From positions 1-38,228 of the forward strand of contig JBCCSZ010000023.1 in the NCBI GenBank assembly GCA_039199225.1: DNA of 38,228 nt. Reading direction: 5' to 3'. Each line of letters starts with the position of its first letter. The stretch's first letter is position 1. Positions 25,514 to 33,830 of the stretch are shown in pieces. A model generated the notes under the pieces. That model saw only the letters and a list, made by a program, of their open reading frames with translations. It was not told where the DNA came from and did no database searches. Source of the stretch: JBCCSZ01 sp039199225. GTDB taxonomy: Bacteria; Bacteroidota; Bacteroidia; Chitinophagales; Saprospiraceae. The translations under genes were made by a program, and so were the position numbers.

Positions 25514-27034
25514 TTATTCGTATCCAGTATTTTGTTTCAAATTCGAGTTCAGGTCTAACTCCCTTTGAGGGATCGGGAATCTGATCTCGTGGTCTTCGAA
25601 GTTGTCACCAGGGTTGCCGGAAGAACTCCAACAGGATTCGTTGACAGACATGATGACATCCTTGAACTTACCAAAGCGAATCAGGTCGTCCTTGCGGTGT
25701 CCTTCAAAGCAAAGCTCTCGCCTTCTTTCCATGAGCAAGGCATCGGCAAAAGCACTGGCGTCCAAACCGTCTGCCATAGCTGGTGCATTGGAGCGGCTGG
25801 TTACTTGATTGACAGCATCGTAAGCATTCGCGCTAGGTCCGCCTTCCAATTTGTTCAATGCCTCTGCATAACTGAGCAGTACATCGGCATAGCGCAGCAG
25901 GATGAAATCGATTGGAGAATCATACAAAAAGGTATTGGGTTTGGGCTTGTGCCATTTCCAGGGGCGATAGCCGCAAGCACCGATGTCGCAACTGGCATCT
26001 TCACAAAAGTTGGTGTTGCAATTGTTGACATTGTGCTTGGCAACATTGTGGCACAGGCGATCATCATTGCCATCGTAGCTGGCTACCAAATCCTGGTTTA
26101 TGTATTCTGTACCCCAGCCGCCACCATTGGCTTGGCTGCCGTTTGGTCCCATGTAGCTACCCACGGAGCTGCCATCATCGTTCATCGCCGGTCCGTCGAA
26201 TTTAACTGCGAAGATGGTTTCGCTGTTGTCTTCATTGAGGTAATCAAAGACAGCACTGTAGGTTGGTTGCAAGGAATAAACACCACTGGAAATGACCTTC
26301 TCGAACTGCTCTACCGCCATAGCAAACTTATCCGTTTGATTGAGAGGGTGACCCGTCATTTGAAGATATACTTTACCGAGCAGCGTAGCAGCGGCACCTT
26401 GAGTAGCCCGTCCGCCTCCTTGGCCTTGTTCCAGTACAGACTCTGCTTCCTGCAAATCCGAAATGATTTGTGCATACACAGCATCCGGTGTTGCCTGGCT
26501 GACCTCAATGTCATTGAGGCTGGTCGTTTCTGAGGTAATCAGTGGAACGTTTTCCCAGATTTTTACCGCACTGAAATAAAGGATTGCCCTGATAAATTTA
26601 GCTTCAGCGATGATTTCCGCTCGGCGTTCGCTGTCGATCAATTCGTCGGACATGGCTGCTACCCTATCCACAACACCATTGACCACATTGATGGACTCAA
26701 AATGCCCTTGCCAAAGATTTTCAATGGCCACCATGTTGGAAGTAATTTGATAGAGTTGCAACTCTTTACGTCCGCCAGCAGCCCAGTTGGGCGTGTTCAA
26801 CTCATCGACACCCTTGTTGCCCCAATGCACGGGTGCACCGACAAAGTCGAAGGTCCAGTCGTTCTGTAGGGAATTGTAGGCGCCGTTGAGGGCAATTTCA
26901 GCATCTGCAGCAGATTGAAAAAACTGAGATGCTACCAAAACATTTGTTGGCTTTTCTTCCAGGAGGTCTTTCTGGCAGGCAGAAAATCCCACTCCCAAAA
27001 TCAGTATCGCAATAGCATATTTAAAAATTTTCAT
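25514..27034 (-). CDS. susD: SusD/RagB family glycan-binding lipoprotein
   Basis: The outer-membrane lid of a SusCD transporter, which captures oligosaccharides and delivers them to SusC. The 506-residue protein has a lipoprotein signal (lipobox FSAC, Cys20) and the typical SusD opening, ACQKDLLEEKPT. The helical TPR-like core contains SAADAEIALNGAYNSL, AEIIAEAKFIRAILYF and GKVYLQMTG. The C-terminal block contains ADVLLSYAEALN, LMERRRELCFEGHRKDDLIRFGK-type sequence and FPIPQRELDLN, and ends KQNTGYE. A cysteine-rich insert (about residues 330-350, NNCNTNFCEDASCDIGAC) is unusual and could form disulfides near the binding face. It starts 38 bases after susC, so the two are co-transcribed. Confidence 0.96.
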   Translation of the reverse strand: MKIFKYAIAILILGVGFSACQKDLLEEKPTNVLVASQFFQSAADAEIALNGAYNSLQNDWTFDFVGAPVHWGNKGVDELNTPNWAAGGRKELQLYQITSNMVAIENLWQGHFESINVVNGVVDRVAAMSDELIDSERRAEIIAEAKFIRAILYFSAVKIWENVPLITSETTSLNDIEVSQATPDAVYAQIISDLQEAESVLEQGQGGGRATQGAAATLLGKVYLQMTGHPLNQTDKFAMAVEQFEKVISSGVYSLQPTYSAVFDYLNEDNSETIFAVKFDGPAMNDDGSSVGSYMGPNGSQANGGGWGTEYINQDLVASYDGNDDRLCHNVAKHNVNNCNTNFCEDASCDIGACGYRPWKWHKPKPNTFLYDSPIDFILLRYADVLLSYAEALNKLEGGPSANAYDAVNQVTSRSNAPAMADGLDASAFADALLMERRRELCFEGHRKDDLIRFGKFKDVIMSVNESCWSSSGNPGDNFEDHEIRFPIPQRELDLNSNLKQNTGYE

Positions 27035-27072
27035 CTTATGCTTTTTTTATGTGTTTTTTCAAAAATCAATTT

Positions 27073-30000
27073 TTATTTAAAGCCGACATTGATTCCCACC
27101 CGGTAAGTTCTCATTCTTGGGTAGGCATCCCAATCCAGACCAGAAGTTAACTGGTTGTTTCCGACACTGACGTCTGGATCAAATCCGCGATAGTTGGTAA
27201 ATACGTGTAAGTTGTCGACACTGGCATAAATTCTGGCACTGCCAAGTCTGATTCTGTTGAGGAGTGCCTTTGGGAAGGAATACCCCAGTGTGATGTTGGC
27301 AATGCGAAGGTGTGAACCGTCTTCGATGTAGTAAGACTGCAAGTCGTCTCCCAAGCCACTGTCTCCAGCGCCCCAGATGGCCCATACGTCTGTGTCGGGA
27401 TTCTGTGGCGTCCAGCGGTCTCTGATCATACCGTATTTGTTGAAGAACGGAATAGCGGTGGCCATCCCTCTTTTCAGGTTGTTGTTGTACACTTCGTTGC
27501 CATAAGACCAAGTCAGGAATACAGAAAGATCGATTGGACCGTAGCTGAAGTTGTTGTTCAAACTACCGTAGTGATCTGGTTGTGAGTTCCCGAGAATGGT
27601 TCTATCTTCCGGATCGACAACACCGTCGCCATTAACGTCTTTGAGCTTGATCATACCTGGGCGGAACTTCGTGACGCCAGCCTTGGCAGGAATGCCTTCT
27701 TTGGGCGTAAACCAGATTTCCTGTGATCTGTCGAACTCTGCCATCAAAGCTTCTGACTGGGCCTGGTCCAATCCGTCGAACTCTACAAAATCTTGGTAAG
27801 TGTAGATGCCATCGAATACAAAGCCATAGTAAGAGCCCAGGGACTCTCCCACCCGAACGATGTAGTCATTGCGGTGTTCTCCGATAGAAGAAACTGTAAA
27901 TTCTTCTGCCTCTCCTAAATTCAAGACCTCATTGCGGTTGTAGCTGATGTTGAAGGTCGTACTCCAACTGAATTTTCTTCGAGACATATTTTGAGTGGTC
28001 AAGCTCAATTCAATCCCTCTGTTTTCTACCTCACCTAGGTTTTGGAAGGAAGTTGCAAAGCCAGTTGTGAAAGGTACGGGTACGGCAAGTAACAGGTCTT
28101 TCGTATTCTTTTTGTAAGCGTCGAAGTTGAGGTAAACGCGATCGTTGAACAGCCCCAGTTCGAATCCGAGGTCTATTTGCGTTGTGGTCTCCCAAGTCAA
28201 ATCCGGATTGTCGAGGCGGTTGAGTGCAACGCCCGACTGAGGTCCTTCATTTTGGAAATTGTAGGTGCTAAAATCATAGCTACTGATGGACTGATCGGTC
28301 GGAATTTGTTCGTTTCCACTTTGTCCGTAGCTCGCTCTAAGTTTGGCACTGCTGACGGCCTCGATGTCTTTGATAAAACCCTCTTCGCCCAAGCGCCAAG
28401 CAAAGGCAGCAGAAGGGAAAAGGCCCCATTTGTTGCCTTCGGCAAATTTGGAGGAACCATCGTAGCGAGTCGTTACAGTGAGGAGGTATTTTTCGTTAAA
28501 ATTGTAAGTGACTCGTCCCAGCAGTGAACGCAAGCCATTTTCGGTGGCATTCGATTGATTGGGCTGAGCGGCCAAGGCAGAACCAAGAGCATCCAGGTTG
28601 ATATTTGGTACCGGGAAGTTGTTGGACTCTGCTCTGAGAGACTCGAAGCGGTTGAATTGACTGGTAAAACCAACCACTGCATTCAGACCGTGCTTGCCCA
28701 TTTTCTTGTTGTAGGCAAGCGTATTTTCATTCAGCCAACCCGTAGATTGGTTTTGGCCGATGATACCGATACCATTGACGTTTTGGCCCCATCCAAAGTC
28801 AGATGGATACCAGGATTTTCCTTTAAAGCTCCAGATGTTTGTACCGAATGAAGACCGAAGGACCAAGCCTTTCAAGATTTCCAATTCGGCATATACATTG
28901 GTAAAGGCATTAAAAGATTGATTGGTATTGACAGTATTCAATACGAGATTGCGGGGGTTGACAACATCCCCATCGCGAGTAGCAAGCAATAGACCATTTT
29001 CGTCATACTGTGCATCCGGATAGCGCACCCGACCTTGTACGGGGGTAAAAAGCGTGATATTGGTGATGACACCGTTCAAACCGTTCCGACCTTGATTGGC
29101 GGCAGAGATGATCCCGCCTCGGTCTGTGAATCCCATATTGAGGTTGAATCCTGCTCTCAAGCGGTCGTTGATTTTTTGATCAATCTTCAAATTACCGCCC
29201 AAGCGACTGAATTCAGAGGTTTCCACAATCCCTGCCTGGTCGATATAGTTGAAAGACCCCGCATAGCTGGTTTTATCGGTTCCGCCTGAAACGGAAACCC
29301 GATAACTTTGGACAGAGGAATTTCTAAAAACGGCATTTCGCCAGTTGAAGGGTGTGATGCGCTCGTCATCCAACGGGATGTTATTGCCCAGTAAATCGCG
29401 ATACTGAGAAGAATACTGGTTGGATGGGTCATCTGGGGTATATGGAAAATATTCATTCCAAAAGTCAACATACTCCTGTGGCGATAATAGGTCGAGGTCG
29501 CGCGCAATTTCGGATATACCAAAGTAAGTTTCGAAACTGGTAACGGCCTTTCCCTTCCGACCACTTTTCGTAGTGATGAGGATGACCCCATTGGCACCCC
29601 TGGAACCGTAGATCGCTGTTGCGGAAGCATCCTTGAGAATCTCGATGGACTCGATGTCGCTGGGATCAATGGAAGCCAGTGGACTGGACGAACTGTTACC
29701 CAAGCCTACGTTGGTCGCCTGACTTTCACCAGAGATCGGAAAGCCGTCGATGACATACAGTGGGTCATTTTTTGCGTTGATGGACGTACCACCGCGAATT
29801 CGGATTTTCACACCAGCTCCGGGACCCCCTTCTGTGGAAGTCACCTGAACACCCGGTGCACGGGCTGCCAGCCCTTGTTCAAAGGAGATCGACTGTACCT
29901 TTGTCAAATCTTCCCCCTTTACGGTTGCGACCGAGCCCGTTAGGTCGCGTCGGGATACTTTTCCATAGCCTACCACGACGACCTCATCGAGGGTCGAGGC

Positions 30001-30330
30001 ATTTTCTTCCAAAAGAATGTCTATAGTAGTCTTGCCATTGACAGGAACGGACTTTGTAACGTAGCCGGTATAGGAGAACAAAAGGGTTTGATCACCATCC
30101 GGTAGCTCAAGCGAGTAAGTACCATCGATACCAGTTGCGGTCCCCATTCCGTTTTGATCCTGAACAATCACACTTGCTCCAATCAAAGGTTCTCCACTTT
30201 GGGTATCGGTAACTTTTCCAGTAACCTTAACTTGGGCCAGAAGACTTGTAGCTGACCAAGAAAATAAGATGAGAAGTAAAAGAGGTTTAAACCTTCCGGA
30301 GGGAAAGTATAAAAAGTTAAAGTTCTTCAT
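27073..30330 (-). CDS. susC: SusC/RagA family TonB-dependent outer-membrane transporter
   Basis: The barrel component of the SusCD importer, driven by TonB. The 1085-residue protein has a Sec signal (to about residue 32, LLAQ) and a carboxypeptidase-regulatory-like N-terminal domain (about 34-110; VTGKVTDTQSGEPLIGASV). The TonB box follows (LDEVVVVGYG, about 113-122), then a plug domain (SIEILKDASATAIYGSRGANGVILITTK, split here by family usage into plug and hinge) and a 22-strand barrel to the C-terminus (RMRTYRVGINVGFK). No N-terminal sigma-regulator (STN) domain is present, which fits control by the nearby HTCS rather than by an ECF sigma/anti-sigma pair. It is the first gene of the susCD unit and has a 428-bp upstream region with phased repeats. 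Confidence 0.97.
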   Translation of the reverse strand: MKNFNFLYFPSGRFKPLLLLILFSWSATSLLAQVKVTGKVTDTQSGEPLIGASVIVQDQNGMGTATGIDGTYSLELPDGDQTLLFSYTGYVTKSVPVNGKTTIDILLEENASTLDEVVVVGYGKVSRRDLTGSVATVKGEDLTKVQSISFEQGLAARAPGVQVTSTEGGPGAGVKIRIRGGTSINAKNDPLYVIDGFPISGESQATNVGLGNSSSSPLASIDPSDIESIEILKDASATAIYGSRGANGVILITTKSGRKGKAVTSFETYFGISEIARDLDLLSPQEYVDFWNEYFPYTPDDPSNQYSSQYRDLLGNNIPLDDERITPFNWRNAVFRNSSVQSYRVSVSGGTDKTSYAGSFNYIDQAGIVETSEFSRLGGNLKIDQKINDRLRAGFNLNMGFTDRGGIISAANQGRNGLNGVITNITLFTPVQGRVRYPDAQYDENGLLLATRDGDVVNPRNLVLNTVNTNQSFNAFTNVYAELEILKGLVLRSSFGTNIWSFKGKSWYPSDFGWGQNVNGIGIIGQNQSTGWLNENTLAYNKKMGKHGLNAVVGFTSQFNRFESLRAESNNFPVPNINLDALGSALAAQPNQSNATENGLRSLLGRVTYNFNEKYLLTVTTRYDGSSKFAEGNKWGLFPSAAFAWRLGEEGFIKDIEAVSSAKLRASYGQSGNEQIPTDQSISSYDFSTYNFQNEGPQSGVALNRLDNPDLTWETTTQIDLGFELGLFNDRVYLNFDAYKKNTKDLLLAVPVPFTTGFATSFQNLGEVENRGIELSLTTQNMSRRKFSWSTTFNISYNRNEVLNLGEAEEFTVSSIGEHRNDYIVRVGESLGSYYGFVFDGIYTYQDFVEFDGLDQAQSEALMAEFDRSQEIWFTPKEGIPAKAGVTKFRPGMIKLKDVNGDGVVDPEDRTILGNSQPDHYGSLNNNFSYGPIDLSVFLTWSYGNEVYNNNLKRGMATAIPFFNKYGMIRDRWTPQNPDTDVWAIWGAGDSGLGDDLQSYYIEDGSHLRIANITLGYSFPKALLNRIRLGSARIYASVDNLHVFTNYRGFDPDVSVGNNQLTSGLDWDAYPRMRTYRVGINVGFK

Positions 30331-30758
30331 TTTGTGACTGTTTTTTCATTTGCAAAAAATAAAAGCTTAATGCTGAGATTGAACTCAAAACTTTATTGCG
30401 AAAAAGTTGTTAATTCTTGATGTAAAGTTGGTTATTTAGAATAGCTCTGTCCGATACTTATGGTCTGGTTTATAGAACAAATGATTTAAAAGCGGATTGT
30501 ATTTGTTTTGTATGGTATTGTATAAATATTAGACAAATGGCTGATAACCAGATGAATAGACCATCCTTTGGACAAGTCAAATCCATTAGAATCTCCCTTG
30601 ATTTTTCGTTTTAATACGCTCAAAACGCTTGGTTGAAGAATAAGCTGTGTTTTTGTAATTAAGCTGTTGTAAGTCGTGTGGTCCCAATCAGCCATTTGCC
30701 GTTATCTGTGTTTTTTTTCTCAAAAGACATTTATTGTAGTCTCATAACCTTTTGTTGT
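30331..30758. promoter_or_regulatory. Regulatory region upstream of susC
   Basis: This 428-bp AT-rich gap lies between the GH2 stop and the susC start and holds no credible gene. A 69-codon minus-strand ORF here has no signal or family features. The region must carry the susC promoter and probably the end of the GH2 transcript. Its most striking content is the phased TTGTAT array described separately. The exact promoter could not be fixed, because no clean TAnnTTTG element was found. Confidence 0.5.
30497..30523. promoter_or_regulatory. Three helically phased TTGTAT direct repeats, candidate HTCS operator
   Basis: TTGTAT occurs at 30497-30502, 30508-30513 and 30518-30523, that is with starts 11 and 10 bases apart, one helical turn each. 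On the susC strand it reads ATACAA three times, about 165-195 bases before the start codon. Same-face direct repeats are what an AraC-type DNA-binding domain would recognise, and the HTCS ends in such a domain. The copies are seen directly; operator function is inference, and AT-rich chance similarity is possible. Confidence 0.45.
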
Positions 30759-33707
30759 TTATGGTAGGATACCTTCGATTTCGATACCGTTCAAAATCAT
30801 TGGAATACCCTTTTCTGTACTCTTGAAAAGCAAGCTGATGTCATTTTGGCCATCTGAAGTCAGTTTGAAATGGCAGGATGCTGGCTGCTTTTTCTCCATG
30901 TAATGGCCAGACGTTGGCCGAATACTTCTAACAGATCGCTTGCTGGAGGCGTCATCTACCTCAATTTCATAGCCATCCTGCACTTTTTTGTATGCCTTGC
31001 TGAGGTGATGCCAGCTACGGATTCGATAGATGCCCTTGGGAAGTTGCTGTATTTTGAGTAGAATGGACTGCCCATCATTGGTTTCCAGGCCATCCATCGT
31101 TAGGTAGGCCAATTCACTGGACTGCCCCCAATTGGTTGTCCACTTCAACGGATCACTTGCCGATTCTACCACCCTAATGGAGGCCCCCGGAAAGGCTTTC
31201 AATGAATAAGTCATTCCTTTTCCTGAGCTTGGATGGACGGGCGCAATGCGCTCCTCTCGGACAAGCATACCGTCGCCATCGCCAATTTTCAGGGTTTTGT
31301 CCTCTCCACCTGTCCACGCCTGCCAGTCGAATTGCAGAAACTGCCCATTGCCACCTATATCGATCCGCTCCCGGACTAGATCGTAAATCGGGTTGGCGCT
31401 GGCCGCAATGTAGTTGGTGGTGGCAGCCTCCGTTTGAATGTCTAATTCATCCGATTGCAAGCCCTCAGCCGAAGCCTTGATGCGAATCAAACCTGCTTGA
31501 GAAGAAGACTGTATCATGGCCGAGGCAATGCCATAGTAAGCTTCGTTTGGATTGGCATCTTTGAGCTTCTCTCCAATCAGTCTGCCAGCCCCTTCTACGG
31601 AAAAAGTGACCAAGGAACGGGCATCTCTTAGGAGATTGCCCTTTTCGTCTAGCACCATTGCTCGGATCATTTTTATGTCCGATCCATTGGCCAAGAACGC
31701 TTGTTCGTCCATTTCAGCAATGAGTTTCAGTCGTTTAGCTTGTCCTCCTTTTTCGAGGACATGTTTTTGCACTTCTTGCCCATTCCTTAGCCCGATGGCC
31801 TCTAGCTTTCCCGTTTTCCAGTCGAAATCAAAGGTGAAAGAAGGATGGTGTACATGCTGTGTTTCTGGCCGAACGTCCGGAAACTGACGGGCGACAAGCT
31901 TCCCGTTATGGTACAGCTGTACTTCCTGGCAATTACTGAAAACGACTACTTGGCCATTTTTGGAGACCCTTTCATCGGCGATGTGGACCACTGCTTGTTC
32001 CAACAACTCAGACTGATACCAATAAAAAGGTTCATTTGGCACGCGATACCAGGACCAAACCCGCCGCGGGTACATCTGGCGATTGGGCTTGTAGGAATGA
32101 TAATCATGGGCGGTCCACACGGCCACACCGACTCTGTTTTTGGAAGCGCGTGAGCGCGACAGCTCGGTTTGGTTACGCAGCGCATCCGGGCTGCTGCCAT
32201 GCTCGCAGAGAAAAGATATTTCATCGTCGTAGATAGGCATCAGTTGGTAATCCATAGGCGTGTAGAGATCGCAGATACCCGAATTTCTAGGTCCGGTCCA
32301 TGGGCTACCATTGGAAGCGGTTGGTCGGTAGGGGTCTTCCTCCTTGCAGAGGTAGTGCAACCTCTCTACTGGCCCCCGGTGGTTGATGGCAGCTCCCCAC
32401 ATGAGGATGGAAGGGTGGTTGCGATGATTCCGGATCATTCGGCGGGCAGCTTCCTCTAAGTTGGCAAACCAATCTTCGTTGCCGATGCCAATCCAGGTCG
32501 GCGGTTCTTCGAAGACCAACAGACCCAAGCGGTCACAGGCTTCAATGAAAGCATTGTCGTGCGGATAGTGCGCCAGTCGGACAATGTTGAAACCTGCCTG
32601 CTTCATTTGGTAGGCATCTTTCCAGTGCAGTGAATTGGGGACGGCATCTCCAATGAAGGGATAGGCTTGGTGGCGGTTGGCACCGACGAGCTCGATGTTT
32701 TCACCATTGAGGAAAAAGCCTTCCCCTCGAACGAATTCAAACCAGCGAATGCCCAGTGGATTTTCTACAAAATCTATGGCTTTACCCCCTTCCAATACCA
32801 GGCTGTTGACGCGATAAAGATATGGATTCGCAGGAGACCATAGATGGAGATTTTCTGTAATGCCACCGGTTTGCCTAAAAGTATGTGAGCCACCAGCCGT
32901 GATGGTTGTGTGTTTCTGCATGCGGAGAACGACTCGTCCGTCGGCATCGATGATGCGGGTCAGGAGGGTGCAAGGTCGGGCGACGGCTGATTCATTTTTA
33001 ATGTGCGTCTTGACAGTGATGGTAGCATTTGTCGCAGTGACCGCAGGTGTTGTAAGGTGAACACCAGCACTCCCCTCTTCCCATGGAAAGCTGATGTGCA
33101 TTGGATTGGTTTTGACCAGGTACACATCCCGGTACAGCCCTCCAAATTTGATGAAATCCAATTGATGTCCATCTGGCGGAATGTGTGCATACCGTCGATT
33201 GTCTGCACTAACGGTGATGGTATTTTTTGCCCCTAGCTTTACATATTTTGTAATGTCGAAATGAAAAGGTGTGTAGCCGCTGACTTCATGTTTGCCGACC
33301 AGCTGGCCATTCACCCAAAGGTGGGTCAATTGATGGACACCCTCAAACTCCAAGAATATTTTTTGATCGGGTGTTCCTTCTATGGTAAGCGTTCTGCTGT
33401 ACCAGCCAACAGCCCTTTGAAAGGTCAATTGACGATCGTCGTCTTTTACTCCGTTGAGGTCATTGGAAAACAATTCCAAGCCATGTGGCAAGTTCACTTT
33501 TTCCCAATCTTTATCGGTTCCACGAAATTGAATGGGATCGCGTTGATTTTTTTCGAGGTAGAAATTCCAATCCGTATTGATGTTGATTTTTTCTCTTTCT
33601 GTCTTTGGAAAGCCGGGTGGAAGATTTTGAAAAGCAGATGAAAAGTTGCAAAAACAAAGAATTAAAATTGTGGATAGGCCATGCCTTAGATGCTGTGTGA
33701 ATTTCAT
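30759..33707 (-). CDS. GH2 family beta-galactosidase-like protein with altered acid/base site
   Basis: A 982-residue exported GH2-type protein. A Sec signal (about 1-26) precedes the sugar-binding jelly roll (about 40-200; WYSRTLTIEG, HLWVNGQLVG, GGLYRDVYL), an Ig-like domain (215-315) and the TIM barrel (about 320-570; NGENIELVGANRHQAYP, NIVRLAHYPHDNAFIEACD). C-terminal beta-domains follow, including a DUF4982-like and a CBM-like end. The nucleophile region is intact (FLCEHG, Glu502). Where GH2 enzymes usually read GNE or INE after the HPSxxxW strand, this protein reads WGAAINH, putting His443 at the expected acid/base glutamate. It may use another residue, act on a special leaving group, or bind without hydrolysis. 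It lies between the HTCS gene and susC, 123 bp after the former. Removal of terminal beta-galactose from agar/porphyran oligosaccharides is the contextual prediction. Confidence 0.87.
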   Translation of the reverse strand: MKFTQHLRHGLSTILILCFCNFSSAFQNLPPGFPKTEREKININTDWNFYLEKNQRDPIQFRGTDKDWEKVNLPHGLELFSNDLNGVKDDDRQLTFQRAVGWYSRTLTIEGTPDQKIFLEFEGVHQLTHLWVNGQLVGKHEVSGYTPFHFDITKYVKLGAKNTITVSADNRRYAHIPPDGHQLDFIKFGGLYRDVYLVKTNPMHISFPWEEGSAGVHLTTPAVTATNATITVKTHIKNESAVARPCTLLTRIIDADGRVVLRMQKHTTITAGGSHTFRQTGGITENLHLWSPANPYLYRVNSLVLEGGKAIDFVENPLGIRWFEFVRGEGFFLNGENIELVGANRHQAYPFIGDAVPNSLHWKDAYQMKQAGFNIVRLAHYPHDNAFIEACDRLGLLVFEEPPTWIGIGNEDWFANLEEAARRMIRNHRNHPSILMWGAAINHRGPVERLHYLCKEEDPYRPTASNGSPWTGPRNSGICDLYTPMDYQLMPIYDDEISFLCEHGSSPDALRNQTELSRSRASKNRVGVAVWTAHDYHSYKPNRQMYPRRVWSWYRVPNEPFYWYQSELLEQAVVHIADERVSKNGQVVVFSNCQEVQLYHNGKLVARQFPDVRPETQHVHHPSFTFDFDWKTGKLEAIGLRNGQEVQKHVLEKGGQAKRLKLIAEMDEQAFLANGSDIKMIRAMVLDEKGNLLRDARSLVTFSVEGAGRLIGEKLKDANPNEAYYGIASAMIQSSSQAGLIRIKASAEGLQSDELDIQTEAATTNYIAASANPIYDLVRERIDIGGNGQFLQFDWQAWTGGEDKTLKIGDGDGMLVREERIAPVHPSSGKGMTYSLKAFPGASIRVVESASDPLKWTTNWGQSSELAYLTMDGLETNDGQSILLKIQQLPKGIYRIRSWHHLSKAYKKVQDGYEIEVDDASSKRSVRSIRPTSGHYMEKKQPASCHFKLTSDGQNDISLLFKSTEKGIPMILNGIEIEGILP

Positions 33708-33830
33708 GCTACAAATTGTCGTTAGGGTTTGTAAAACAGAATTTAATACCCTAAATATGCAATCAATCGCAGCAGTTGGGGGGAAAGAAATGATTTGCAG
33801 ATCGTAACATATGGTGATAAGAATTGATTC
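33708..33830. promoter_or_regulatory. HTCS-GH2 intergenic region
   Basis: These 123 bases separate the HTCS stop from the GH2 start and probably contain the GH2 promoter. A palindrome TAAGAATTGATTCTTA (33818-33833) spans the HTCS stop codon. No U-tract follows it, so it is not a convincing terminator. Near the GH2 start a TAAATTCTG sequence weakly resembles a -7 element. No copy of the TTGTAT hexamer occurs here. Confidence 0.3.

Noticed and set aside
30486..30695. A 69-codon minus-strand ORF upstream of susC
   Set aside because: The composition is that of AT-rich noncoding DNA, it covers the phased repeats, and no domain or ribosome binding site is visible.
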